Assembly (NCBI GenBank): GCA_018333395.1
Contig: JAGXSQ010000019.1
Span: forward strand, 1-28,664
Length of the DNA stretch: 28,664 nt
Reading direction: 5' to 3'
Source of the DNA: Dethiobacter sp.
GTDB taxonomy: Bacteria > Bacillota_D > Dethiobacteria > Dethiobacterales > Dethiobacteraceae
Part shown: piece after piece, positions 7,850 through 15,887 of the stretch
Layout of the letters: each line of letters begins with the position of its first letter
Position numbering within the stretch: position 1 is the stretch's first letter
Notes under the pieces: model-generated
The model's database searches: none
What the model saw: only the letters and a program-made list of their open reading frames with translations
What the model was told of the DNA's origin: nothing
Translations under genes and position numbers: made by a program

Positions 7850-8414
7850 TTACCGTAGGAGAGCAACCCTGCAAGTAAACGTTACGGCTTGAGGTCCAGT
7901 AGGTTTTCCCAACCGGTCGCCAAGACGTCGCCATCCTGACCGTTTCCGTTTCAGACCGATTCCGCCGTGTTGCCAGCGACGGGACTGGATTGCCACTTAG
8001 ACCGTACTTTAATCCCTGCAGAGTCTCCCTGTGAGGAACAGTCTAGGGGTTTTCCCCGATAACGCAGATTCGCTTTTTATCCTCTATTGCAGCGCTGGTT
8101 TCATGTTTTACCACTCCACCAGAACCACTCAAGGCAGGCTACACTGTACACAGCGCGCACCGCATACAGGTTCTTCCCAAGCTGTAATCCTTTACCTCGA
8201 CGGTAATTCACCACACGCTTTGGGTCTCCACGGGGCTAGGGTCCACGCCTGCATGCCTTTGCAGATCGCCCCACCCCCTTAACTCCCAGCACCAGCCCCC
8301 GACTGGGCGTCAGTAGCCAGCACCAAGAACTTCATCGTTGTGCCCTTTACGGATTTTTAGGCCCGTCCTCAAAAGCGGCTGCATTAACTAGAATACTGTG
8401 CCACCTACGGATTC
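7850..8414 (-). ncRNA. ole: OLE RNA (ornate large extremophilic RNA)
   Basis: Large structured noncoding RNA that forms a membrane ribonucleoprotein with OapA. It is linked in Bacillus halodurans to tolerance of ethanol, cold and Mg2+ stress. The stretch between ispA and oapA has no credible protein gene. It starts 7 bases after a strong minus-strand promoter. Its two ends pair: CCGTAGG (8410 down to 8404) with CCTACGG (7859 down to 7853), closing about 560 nt as a P1 helix. The interior is rich in local pairings such as GGTGAATTACC. The ispA-OLE-oapA-dxs order is the hallmark of this RNA class. Exact ends are inferred from the promoter, the P1 helix and a downstream T9 run (7820-7828). The length is slightly below the roughly 610 nt I recall for the class. 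Confidence 0.9.
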
Positions 8415-8420
8415 CCATTA

Positions 8421-8449
8421 ATTGTAGCACATCCGGCGACAATTCTCAA
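8421..8449 (-). promoter_or_regulatory. Promoter of the OLE RNA
   Basis: On the minus strand, TTGAGA (8449 to 8444) is followed after exactly 17 bp by TACAAT (8426 to 8421). This is a near-consensus sigma-A promoter inside the ispA-oapA gap. Transcription would begin near 8414, four bases before the closing helix of OLE. It gives OLE, and probably oapA and dxs, an independent transcription start besides read-through from ispA. Confidence 0.8.
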
Positions 8450-8585
8450 ATCACCCCACAACCCGCCCCGGCTCTTGACGAGGCGCCAAGAAAGAAAAAC
8501 GCCTCTGTAACCAATCCACAGTAACCAGGCCTGCTTTATACACACGCAAGAGCTCTCTGACTCAGAGCGGGCAGAATAGACGCGT
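8450..8585 (-). other. Structured spacer between ispA and the OLE promoter
   Basis: No reading frame is credible here. It contains an imperfectly spaced hairpin GAGGCG / CGCCTC (8480-8485 with 8500-8505), an outer inverted pair GCTCTTG / CAAGAGC (8471-8477 with 8547-8553) and a compact CTCTGA-C-TCAGAG palindrome (8555-8567). No T run follows on the minus strand, so it is not an obvious terminator. It could be a processing region of an ispA-OLE transcript. Confidence 0.4.
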
Positions 8586-9467
8586 CTATTTTTTCCGGCG
8601 GACTAGGAACTTGGCCAAGTTTAGCAGGTTTTGCGCTCTATCGCCAAACGGCCCTAACTCAGCCACCGCCAGGCACATATTCTCTTCCGCTTTCTTTTGG
8701 GCCTCTGTCAGGCCAAAAAGCGCCGGGTAGGTTGCTTTTTGTTTTTGCGCATCAGAACCGGTTTTTTTGCCAAGCACCGCTTCGTCCCCGACAACATCAA
8801 GAATATCGTCCGTAATTTGAAAAGCTAAACCAGCATATTCCGCAAAACGGGTCAGCCGGGCTAGGTCCTCCGGACAGGCCTCTCCGAGCAGAGCCCCACC
8901 GCGGACACAGGCCGTAAAAAGCGCTCCCGTTTTATGCCGGTGGATGTAAAAGAGCGTCCCGGCATCGACCTGCCTGTTTTCAGACAGAATGTCCACTACC
9001 TGCCCACCAATCATGCCCGTACTACCGGCGGCTCGGCCCAGCTCCTCTACCAGCCGAACTACCGTAGTTGCAGGAAAACCATGCGCCGTCTCCCGAGCCA
9101 GAAGCTCAAAAGCCAGGGTCAGCAGGGCATCTCCCGCCAAAATGGCCATGGCCTCGCCAAAGACACGGTGGCTTGACGGGCGGCCACGCCGCAAATCGTC
9201 GTTGTCGAGCGCCGGCAGGTCGTCATGGATCAGCGAATACGTGTGGACGAGCTCAAGTGCGCAGGCCAGCGGCATGGCACGTTCACGTGTAATGCCGAAA
9301 ACGTCGGCAGTAGTCAGTACCATGAGCGGCCGAAGCCGCTTGCCGCCGGCAAAAACACTGTAACGCATGGCATCGTGAATCATCTCCGGATAAGTTTTGG
9401 CCGCCGGCAGGTAGTGCTCCAGCGCCCTGTCCACCTCCGCCGCCAGCGCCGGCACATCAAAAAACAC
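8586..9467 (-). CDS. ispA: Farnesyl/geranylgeranyl diphosphate synthase-type polyprenyl synthetase
   Basis: Short-chain trans-prenyltransferase of 293 residues that joins DMAPP/IPP units, probably to farnesyl diphosphate. The first Asp-rich motif is HDDLPALDNDD (residues 81-91), the bacterial DDxxxxD type; the second is TDDILD in FQITDDILDVVGD. GGKRLRP at 41-47 binds IPP. The start is GTG, overlapping the xseB TAG by one base, with GGAGG about 8 bases upstream. It is the last gene of the folD-xseA-xseB-ispA series and lies directly before OLE. The final stop falls inside a perfect 16-bp palindrome (8575-8590). Confidence 0.96.
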   Translation of the reverse strand: MFFDVPALAAEVDRALEHYLPAAKTYPEMIHDAMRYSVFAGGKRLRPLMVLTTADVFGITRERAMPLACALELVHTYSLIHDDLPALDNDDLRRGRPSSHRVFGEAMAILAGDALLTLAFELLARETAHGFPATTVVRLVEELGRAAGSTGMIGGQVVDILSENRQVDAGTLFYIHRHKTGALFTACVRGGALLGEACPEDLARLTRFAEYAGLAFQITDDILDVVGDEAVLGKKTGSDAQKQKATYPALFGLTEAQKKAEENMCLAVAELGPFGDRAQNLLNLAKFLVRRKK

Positions 9468-9694
9468 TAGCGCTCCTCCCTGCCAAAGGGTACTGTCTCT
9501 CCTGATTCACCAACAAGAACAGCGATTTTCCCCTCCACATCAGCCAGCTTCCCGCGGCAGTATTGAACAAGGCTCATCCCTTCCTGAAACAAAGCCAGCA
9601 GTTCTTCCAGCTGCACTTCGCCGCGCTCCAGCTGCCCCAAAACTTGCTCCAGACGCTCCAGTGCCTCCTCAAAAGTGCGGCTTTCCGTCTCCAT
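9467..9694 (-). CDS. xseB: Exodeoxyribonuclease VII small subunit
   Basis: Small helical subunit of 75 residues that binds XseA to form ExoVII, which degrades single-stranded DNA to oligonucleotides. The pattern TFEEALERLEQVLGQLERG, then LEELLALFQEGM, then CRGKLADVEGKI is typical. I prefer the ATG at 9694, with AGGAGG 7 bases upstream; a GTG one codon earlier is too close to that site. The ATG overlaps the xseA TGA stop (TGATG), and the gene's own TAG overlaps the ispA GTG, so three genes are coupled head to tail. Confidence 0.95.
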   Translation of the reverse strand: METESRTFEEALERLEQVLGQLERGEVQLEELLALFQEGMSLVQYCRGKLADVEGKIAVLVGESGETVPFGREER

Positions 9695-10947
9695 CACTTG
9701 CCCTCCTCGTTAACATGACTGACAATCACTTCCGCCCGGCCACGCCGCAGGCAGATTTCCAAATTATCGCCGGGGGATAGTTTGCCGGCCTCCCGGACTA
9801 TCTGCCCCTTGGCATCAAGACAGAGCGCAAAGCCACGGTCGAGTACAGCGCTCGGGTCGAGTGCGGCGAGCTTCTCCTGCGACCGGTGAAGCCTGCCCTG
9901 ACAGCCCTGCAGCAAAAACCTCACTCGCCCCTCCAGGCGAACCTGCAGGTTATCTAGGCTCTGTTTCTGTTGCTCCAGGCGTTCATATGGTCTGGCTAGG
10001 ACAGCAGAGCAGGCCAGCTTTTCCAGATAGCGCCGGTCGTGCTTCACTTTGCGCCGTAGCGTACCCCTCATCCGCTGCTCTGCTTGCTCGAGAAAGGCCA
10101 GAATCTCCCGCTGGTCAGGGACTACCAGTTCAGCTGCCGCCGTCGGTGTGGCGGCACGCACATCAGCTACAAAATCGGCAATGGTAAAGTCAGTTTCATG
10201 TCCAATGGCGCTGACTACCGGAACGCCCGACGCGTAGATGGCCCAGGCCACCGCTTCTTCGTTAAAAGCCCACAGCTCTTCAATCGAACCACCGCCGCGG
10301 GCTAAAATGATTACTTCTGTTCCCGGCAACCTGTTGAGCAGGTTAATGGCGGCGGCGATTTGCCCCGCTGCCTCTGGACCCTGAACTAATACAGGTACAA
10401 TCAGTACCTCCGCCGGCGGGAAGCGCCGTCCCACCGTGGTCAGAAAATCTTGGATAGCGGCTCCTGTCAAAGACGTGATGAGACCCAGGCGCTTTGGTAA
10501 GCGCGGTAGCCGTTTTTTGCGTTCTGCCGCAAAAAGTCCCTCGGCCTGCAGCTTTTGCTTAAGCATAGCAAAGGCCGTATACAGGCTGCCCACGCCTTCG
10601 GGCAGCATTGTCTCCACATAAAGCTGGTACTGGCCCTCCCGCTCAAAAACAGAAAGCCTTCCCGAGGCCACCACCTGGAGGCCATCAGCCGGTCGGAAAG
10701 TGAGACGGGCGTTCTGAGAGCGAAACATCACGCAACGCAAAGCGGCGGAGGCATCTTTTAAAGTAAAATACAGATGGCCCGACGTGTGCCGCTTGAAGTT
10801 AGAAATTTCACCGCTGACCCGCAGCCGGTTAAGCTGCGGGTCAGCGGCGAACAATTCTTTCACGTATTGCGTTAACTGGCCGACCGTCAGGATACGTCCA
10901 TTATCGTCAGACACTCGCTTTGACAGAGAGAAATTACTTGATACCAT
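9694..10947 (-). CDS. xseA: Exodeoxyribonuclease VII large subunit
   Basis: Catalytic subunit of ExoVII. It has an N-terminal OB-fold (ILTVGQLTQYVKELF, then RVSGEISNFKRHTSGHLYF) and the central nuclease domain with LGLITSLTGAAIQDFL, ILARGGGSIEELWAFN and VVSAIGHETDFTIAD. A coiled-coil region precedes the C-terminal VLDRGFAL segment. The start is uncertain. An ATG at 10965, an ATG at 10947 and a GTG at 10914 are all in frame, none with a clear ribosome binding site. The ATG choices overlap the end of folD; the GTG gives the length nearest to relatives. Translation probably depends on coupling to folD. Confidence 0.95.
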   Translation of the reverse strand: MVSSNFSLSKRVSDDNGRILTVGQLTQYVKELFAADPQLNRLRVSGEISNFKRHTSGHLYFTLKDASAALRCVMFRSQNARLTFRPADGLQVVASGRLSVFEREGQYQLYVETMLPEGVGSLYTAFAMLKQKLQAEGLFAAERKKRLPRLPKRLGLITSLTGAAIQDFLTTVGRRFPPAEVLIVPVLVQGPEAAGQIAAAINLLNRLPGTEVIILARGGGSIEELWAFNEEAVAWAIYASGVPVVSAIGHETDFTIADFVADVRAATPTAAAELVVPDQREILAFLEQAEQRMRGTLRRKVKHDRRYLEKLACSAVLARPYERLEQQKQSLDNLQVRLEGRVRFLLQGCQGRLHRSQEKLAALDPSAVLDRGFALCLDAKGQIVREAGKLSPGDNLEICLRRGRAEVIVSHVNEEGK

Positions 10948-11821
10948 GCGCTGCTTTAGCGGCATTCACTGTGTTCAGCATCAACATGGTGATAGTCATG
11001 GGGCCCACGCCGCCGGGGACAGGCGTAATCATACTGGCCTTTTCCTTCACAGCTTCAAAATCCACGTCCCCGCAGAGCTTAGCCTTCCCTCCGGCGGTGA
11101 CGCCGACTCTGTTGACGCCCACATCAATGACTACCGCGCCTTCTTTGACCATATCGGCCGTTACGGCATTCGGGCGTCCCGCCGCCACAATGAGGATATC
11201 CGCCCGCTTGCAGTGCTCCGCCATGTTTTTTGTACCTGTGTGACAAATTGTCACCGTGGAGTTAGCACCCTTTTTCTTCTGTGCCATCATCATCGCGATG
11301 GGCTTGCCCACTATATTGCTTCTGCCCACGATCACTACTTCAGCACCGTCAGTGTTAGCGCCGGATCTAATCAGCATCTGCTGAATACCGTAAGGAGTGC
11401 AGGGATAGAAATGAGCTTCGCCAATCATAATCCGGCCCACATTCACGGGATGGAAGGCATCCACGTCCTTGTCGGGATCAATAGCATACAGCACCTTATG
11501 TTCATTAATGTGTTTGGGAAGCGGCAACTGCACAAGTATGCCGTGAATCTGCGGATCTTTGTTGTATTTGTCTACCAGGGCCAGCAGTGCTTCTTCAGTC
11601 AGGTCGGCTGGCTGATTGTCCTGCAGGGAATAAAACCCTAGTTCCTTGGCCGTCTTTTGTTTCCCCGTCACATAGCTGACAGAGCCCGGGTCTTCACCGA
11701 CAAGGATGGTGACCAAGCCCGGCGTGATGTTATGCTTCTCCTTGAGAATCTTTACCTCCTCTTTTAATTCCTCCCGAATTTGACTTGCAATTTCTGCTCC
11801 GCTAATGATCTTGGCAGTCAT
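10934..11821 (-). CDS. folD: Bifunctional methylene-THF dehydrogenase / methenyl-THF cyclohydrolase
   Basis: Bifunctional enzyme of 295 residues interconverting 5,10-methylene-THF and 10-formyl-THF, normally with NADP. Active-site and family motifs are SYVTGKQKTAKELG (active-site Lys and Tyr), HGILVQLPLPKH, DVDAFHPVNVG, VVIVGRSNIVGKP and the C-terminal MITPVPGGVGPMT signature. GGGAGATGA precedes the ATG. It follows the hydrogenase gene hydA by 67 bp on the same strand, with no terminator visible. In acetogens FolD works in the methyl branch of the Wood-Ljungdahl pathway, so its position next to an H2-linked flavoprotein is suggestive but not proof of such a role. Confidence 0.97.
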   Translation of the reverse strand: MTAKIISGAEIASQIREELKEEVKILKEKHNITPGLVTILVGEDPGSVSYVTGKQKTAKELGFYSLQDNQPADLTEEALLALVDKYNKDPQIHGILVQLPLPKHINEHKVLYAIDPDKDVDAFHPVNVGRIMIGEAHFYPCTPYGIQQMLIRSGANTDGAEVVIVGRSNIVGKPIAMMMAQKKKGANSTVTICHTGTKNMAEHCKRADILIVAAGRPNAVTADMVKEGAVVIDVGVNRVGVTAGGKAKLCGDVDFEAVKEKASMITPVPGGVGPMTITMLMLNTVNAAKAAHGIK

Positions 11822-11888
11822 GAACTCATCTCCCTTTCTTTTTATTTAAGAAAAGCTAGCCGTTAATTGCCTATAGTAGCAGCTTTAA

Positions 11889-13649
11889 TTAGTTCCTACG
11901 GGCCGCCACAGGAACTTTTGCCGGTCCCGGAGTCTTCCGGGCAGTGTAATGGGTATGCAGAAGTTCATGGGATTTATGACCCAGAGGCTCGACTAAGAAT
12001 TCCTCGTACAGGGTTGCTACAGCCGGGTTCAGGTGGGATTGGCGCATTTCCATCAGCTCATCAGCGGTATAGGTTGCGGCTACACGTTTACCTCGTATCT
12101 CCAAATTGGTGGGAATAGGCTGGCCGCCGCCACCGATACAACCACCAGGACAGCACATAATCTCGATGAAGTGATAGTCAACTTCTCCTCTCTTCACCGC
12201 CTCCAGCAAGTCGCGGGCATGGCCCAAGCTGTGGGCTACCGCTACTTTAACCGTCAGGTCGCCGACCGGAATGGCCGCTTCCTTAACTCCGTCCAAACCA
12301 CGGACCATAGTTAAGTTAATATTCTCCAGTTTTCCCCCGGTGAGAATCTCATAAACAGTCCGTAGGGCCGCTTCTGTAACACCACCGGTGGCTCCAAAGA
12401 TCAGCCCGGCTCCTGTGGAAATTCCCAGTGGATTATCGTAGTCTTCACCAGGCAACTCTTTAAAGTTGATCATAGATTGACGGAACATCCGTCCTACCTC
12501 GCGGGTGGTCAAGACAACGTCAATATCCGGGTAACCGCTGCTACGCATTTCCTCGCGCTGAGCTTCAAATTTCTTGGCTGTACACGGCATGTAAGAAACC
12601 ATAAATATATCCGCAGGGTCAAGGCCCATCTTCTCGGCATAATACGTTTTAGCCAAGGCACCGAGCATTTGCTGCGGTGATTTGCAGGTAGAAAGATTCG
12701 GCAGCAGTTCGGGATAGAAGTGTTCAATAAACTTAACCCAGCCGGGGCTGCAGGAGGTTATCACAGGCAAGACGCCGCCTGTTTTGATCCGGTGGATTAA
12801 TTCGCTACCCTCTTCCATGATGGTCAGGTCAGCAGTAAAGTCCGTGTCAAATACCTTGTCAAAGCCCAGTCTTCTAAGACCAGCCACCATTTGCCCCGTC
12901 ACTATACTGCCGGGTTCCATGCCCAGTTCTTCACCCAGAGAGACTCTAGTGGCCGGTGCAGTTTGTACTACGACGTGCTTTTTCGGGTCAGCCAAGGCCG
13001 CCCAGACTTCCTCGGCCTGATCTCTTTCATGCAGAGCGCCCGTTGGGCAAACCAATGTACACTGTCCGCACTGCACACAGGCCGTATCAGACAAAGTAGC
13101 TCCCCCTGCCGGGGTTACAGAGGCCTCAAAACCTCGACCCTGAGGAACTATAGCATGCACGGTCTGCACTTTGGCGCAAACAGCGGCACAACGGCGGCAC
13201 AGGATACACTTTTCACGCTCCTGGACAATGGCCGGAGTAGAGTTATCAGGCTCATATTTCGAGTCAAACAGCGGGAAACTAATTTCCCGGATACCGTATG
13301 TTTCGGCCATGGTCTGCAACTCACAGTTCAGGTTTCTGATGCAGGTGAGACATTCCATGGGATGATCCGCAAGAATTAATTCCAAGTTTGCTCTCCTAGC
13401 TGTTCTCACCCTAGAAGTGTTAGTTGAAACATCCATGCCCTGCGCAACGGGCGTGGCACAGGAAGCCTCTAGAGCCTTGGCCCCCTTTATTTCCACTAAA
13501 CACATCCGACAGGCCCCGATATTGTTGATATCCTTTAAATAGCACAGCGTAGGCAGCTTTATCCCTACCTGCCGAGCTGCTTCCAAGATAGTCGTACCTG
13601 TCTCCACTTCAACCTGCTGCTTATCAATAGTTAACTTAATCGTTTCCAT
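11889..13649 (-). CDS. [FeFe] hydrogenase catalytic subunit, HydA/HndD type
   Basis: Multidomain hydrogenase of 586 residues that interconverts H2 with protons and electrons. Domains in order: a plant-type [2Fe-2S] domain (C36, C47, C50, C64), a His-Cys3 cluster (H96, C100, C103, C109), two [4Fe-4S] clusters (C148/151/154/158 and C191/194/197/201), and the H-cluster domain with TSCSPGW (298-304), MPCTAKKFEAQRE (354-366) and EIMCCPGGCIGGGGQP (496-511). A small-subunit-like tail (YEEFLVEPLGHKSHELLHTHY) follows. The architecture matches NAD(P)-linked soluble hydrogenases. I chose the ATG at 13649, with GGAGGAG 8 bases upstream. The textbook L1 TSCCPxW has Ser here, and L3 has Cys where Ala is usual. 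It follows the flavoprotein gene by about 60 bp. Confidence 0.95.
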   Translation of the reverse strand: METIKLTIDKQQVEVETGTTILEAARQVGIKLPTLCYLKDINNIGACRMCLVEIKGAKALEASCATPVAQGMDVSTNTSRVRTARRANLELILADHPMECLTCIRNLNCELQTMAETYGIREISFPLFDSKYEPDNSTPAIVQEREKCILCRRCAAVCAKVQTVHAIVPQGRGFEASVTPAGGATLSDTACVQCGQCTLVCPTGALHERDQAEEVWAALADPKKHVVVQTAPATRVSLGEELGMEPGSIVTGQMVAGLRRLGFDKVFDTDFTADLTIMEEGSELIHRIKTGGVLPVITSCSPGWVKFIEHFYPELLPNLSTCKSPQQMLGALAKTYYAEKMGLDPADIFMVSYMPCTAKKFEAQREEMRSSGYPDIDVVLTTREVGRMFRQSMINFKELPGEDYDNPLGISTGAGLIFGATGGVTEAALRTVYEILTGGKLENINLTMVRGLDGVKEAAIPVGDLTVKVAVAHSLGHARDLLEAVKRGEVDYHFIEIMCCPGGCIGGGGQPIPTNLEIRGKRVAATYTADELMEMRQSHLNPAVATLYEEFLVEPLGHKSHELLHTHYTARKTPGPAKVPVAARRN

Positions 13650-13710
13650 CACGTTTACTCCTCCAAACACTGCTTGTACTTATACCCCTGCTGATAAACA
13701 TATCTCACCC

Positions 13711-15645
13711 TCAGGTAACAACAAGAACCAACCGGCGGCACTGCAGACAGCGGTTGGCCTCCTCTATGGCCACAGGTGTTGTCAAACCCTTTTCTACCTC
13801 GGCGAAATTGCTTATCCTTTCTGTAACAGGCAAAATCACTTCTTTGCCCCGTTTTCTTTCTCCAACTATGCCCGTATCCTCGTTCGGATCATATTTGCCC
13901 AGCACATCAATAATAGGCTGCAGATAATCGATTTCCGTCGGCTCAACTACTCCGTCCTGTAAGTAGCGATCAATGGCCTCGGCAGCCCGGTTACCTGACG
14001 CAATAGCTTCAATAACTGTGCTGGCCCCCAGTACGGCATCGCCACCGGCAAAAAGACCCTTTGCCTCCGTCATCAGCGTCAAGGAGTTGGCTTCAATCTT
14101 GCCGTTATGCTTGACCTTTTCTCCCAGGAAGGAAAAGTCACCCTTTTGTCCGATCGCCGGAATTAAGGTATCCACGGGAATGATAAACTCCGATCCCTTC
14201 ATGGGCACAGGACGACGGCGGCCGCTCTCGTCAGGCTCTCCCAACTCCATCTTGATGCACTCCACAGCAACGACTTTACCATTTTCCGCAATAATTTTTG
14301 TAGGGTTGCAGAGGAGGTGGAACTTAATACCTTCAGCCTCAGCATCCTCAACTTCATGTTTGTTGGCCGGCATTTCCTTCCGAGAACGACGGTAAATAAG
14401 ACTTACCTCTTTTGCTCCTAAACGTAACGCGGAACGGGCACAGTCCATAGCCACATTACCGCCACCAACCACGGCCACTTTTTCTCCGAGGTTAACTTTC
14501 TTGCCCAGGTTCATATCCCGCAGATAATGGACGCCGTGTAAAAATCCGCTGTAGCCGGCATCTTCCCCGTCAACACCCATATTGGTACTCTCATGTAACC
14601 CGGCTGCCACGAATATGGCATCGTAATCCTTTTGCAGTTCCTCAAACATAACATCCTTGCCGACCCGGGTATTAAGTTTGATCTCCACACCAAGGGCTTT
14701 AACAATGTCAACCTCTTCTTGCAAGACATCACGAGGCAGGCGGTAACTGGGAATACCTACTACCAGCATGCCCCCAGCCACAGGAAGGGCCTCAAAGATA
14801 GTAACCTTGTAACCTCGCCTAGCCAATTGATAAGCGGCATTTAGGCCCGCGGGTCCTGAACCAATTACGGCTATTTTTTTATTTTTATCAGGATCCTTCT
14901 CTACCGGGTGTTCTCGGCCAAGGTCTCTCTCAAAATCAGCGAGATACCTCTTTACCGCCCGCACCGAAATAGCCTTGTCCACATTCTGGCGGCGGCAATC
15001 GTCTTCGCAAAAATGAACACAAACCCGTCCTAAAACGCCTACCAGAGGCGTCCTATCAAGTATAACTTCATACCCGTCACCACACCGGCCTTCATCACAG
15101 TAACCAATGTAATCGGGAATTCTTACCTTGCCGGGGCAGCCACGCACGCAGGGAGTAGCCAAAAATTTCCTGTAATTGTTATTACCCGAGGTAACTTCCT
15201 GGCTGTCCTTAATAAGCTTCGCATACTCATCTTTAAAGTATTCCAAAGAATGCAGGAGGGCTACCGGAGCTGAACGACCCAGTTCACAGAGTGAATTATC
15301 TTTCACCAATTTGCCCAAGTCTGCCAGCATAACGAGATCTTTCTCAGTTCCCTTGCCCTGGCTGAGGCGACTTAAAACTTTTAAGGTTAATCTTGTTCCC
15401 AAACGGCATGGTGTACACCTTCCACAGGACTCATCGTTGACATACTCAAAATAAGCCCGCATTAATTCCACTATGTTAGCAGACTCATCTAAAAGAATTA
15501 TGCCGCCCCAGCCAACGATAGCCTTCATATTCTCATTGCCTATGCTGCCAGGTAGATTTAACTTCTTGATATCAAGAGACTTATCCTGCTTGTTTCGATC
15601 ATTTACTAATTCACCTATCCAGCTATTAAACACTACTTTTGTCAT
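13711..15645 (-). CDS. NuoF-tail / GltD-like flavoprotein fusion, electron-transfer partner of the hydrogenase
   Basis: Fusion protein of 644 residues. Residues 35-145 match the C-terminal iron-sulfur part of NuoF/HydB (ESCGRCTPCRLGT with C74, C77, C80, and C120 in SLCELG), but the FMN/NADH-binding front half of NuoF is absent. Residues 160-640 match the GltD/NfnB flavoprotein: Cys motifs at C166/C170 and C209/C213/C217, an FAD-binding IGSGPAGLNAAYQLARRG at 261-278, a second nucleotide-binding AVVGGGNVAMDCARSALRLG, and GLFAGGDAVLGASTVIEAIA. It ends with a CLQC motif. It probably passes electrons between NAD(P)H, its flavin and HydA, possibly with ferredoxin in a bifurcating reaction. No NuoE-like subunit is adjacent. 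GGGGG precedes the ATG. Confidence 0.88.
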   Translation of the reverse strand: MTKVVFNSWIGELVNDRNKQDKSLDIKKLNLPGSIGNENMKAIVGWGGIILLDESANIVELMRAYFEYVNDESCGRCTPCRLGTRLTLKVLSRLSQGKGTEKDLVMLADLGKLVKDNSLCELGRSAPVALLHSLEYFKDEYAKLIKDSQEVTSGNNNYRKFLATPCVRGCPGKVRIPDYIGYCDEGRCGDGYEVILDRTPLVGVLGRVCVHFCEDDCRRQNVDKAISVRAVKRYLADFERDLGREHPVEKDPDKNKKIAVIGSGPAGLNAAYQLARRGYKVTIFEALPVAGGMLVVGIPSYRLPRDVLQEEVDIVKALGVEIKLNTRVGKDVMFEELQKDYDAIFVAAGLHESTNMGVDGEDAGYSGFLHGVHYLRDMNLGKKVNLGEKVAVVGGGNVAMDCARSALRLGAKEVSLIYRRSRKEMPANKHEVEDAEAEGIKFHLLCNPTKIIAENGKVVAVECIKMELGEPDESGRRRPVPMKGSEFIIPVDTLIPAIGQKGDFSFLGEKVKHNGKIEANSLTLMTEAKGLFAGGDAVLGASTVIEAIASGNRAAEAIDRYLQDGVVEPTEIDYLQPIIDVLGKYDPNEDTGIVGERKRGKEVILPVTERISNFAEVEKGLTTPVAIEEANRCLQCRRLVLVVT

Positions 15646-15887
15646 ATTTATATTCCCCCAATTCTACACCTGGTTTCCTGAAAGTTATACTAAAGCGCCA
15701 GATTTACAATTGCACGAGATTATCCAAGCAACACACCCCTCCTGCAGCACTTCCCAGTTTTATCCCTAGCCTGTACAATGGCAAACCTCCCCTATTTATC
15801 TCTCTTGAGCGCGATTCATTTCTATTCGCTGATGTGGTCGCGTTCTCCTTTTTTATCCTTCTGCAGGGTATAAAAAACTTCTAAATA
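15646..15887 (-). other. Non-coding spacer upstream of the hydrogenase genes
   Basis: No credible gene was found in these 242 bp. Read on the minus strand, it is A/T-rich near the start codon. It holds a possible TTGCTT-17-TGTAAA pair and a TATAAC about 20 bases further, neither convincing. A bulged inverted pair (GAG..CGCGA with TCGCG..CTC) lies at about 15808-15844. The hydrogenase pair may have its own promoter here, but read-through from the tsaD-like gene is equally possible. Confidence 0.4.

Noticed and set aside
8031..8282. 83-residue plus-strand frame in the ispA-oapA gap
   Set aside because: It runs antisense through the OLE RNA, has no ribosome binding site and no family-like sequence.
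8450..8585. Terminator between ispA and OLE
   Set aside because: Several stems exist but none is followed by T's on the minus strand, so read-through from ispA into OLE cannot be excluded.
8575..8590. Perfect 16-bp palindrome AATAGACGCGTCTATT followed by T6 on the plus strand as an intrinsic terminator
   Set aside because: It would stop plus-strand transcription, but no plus-strand gene precedes it. On the minus strand, the direction of ispA, the T run comes before the stem. It may be chance over the ispA stop codon.
15646..15887. Missing NuoE/HydC gene upstream of the hydrogenase flavoprotein
   Set aside because: No frame in this gap shows the thioredoxin-like [2Fe-2S] Cys pattern; the stretch has frequent stops on the minus strand.
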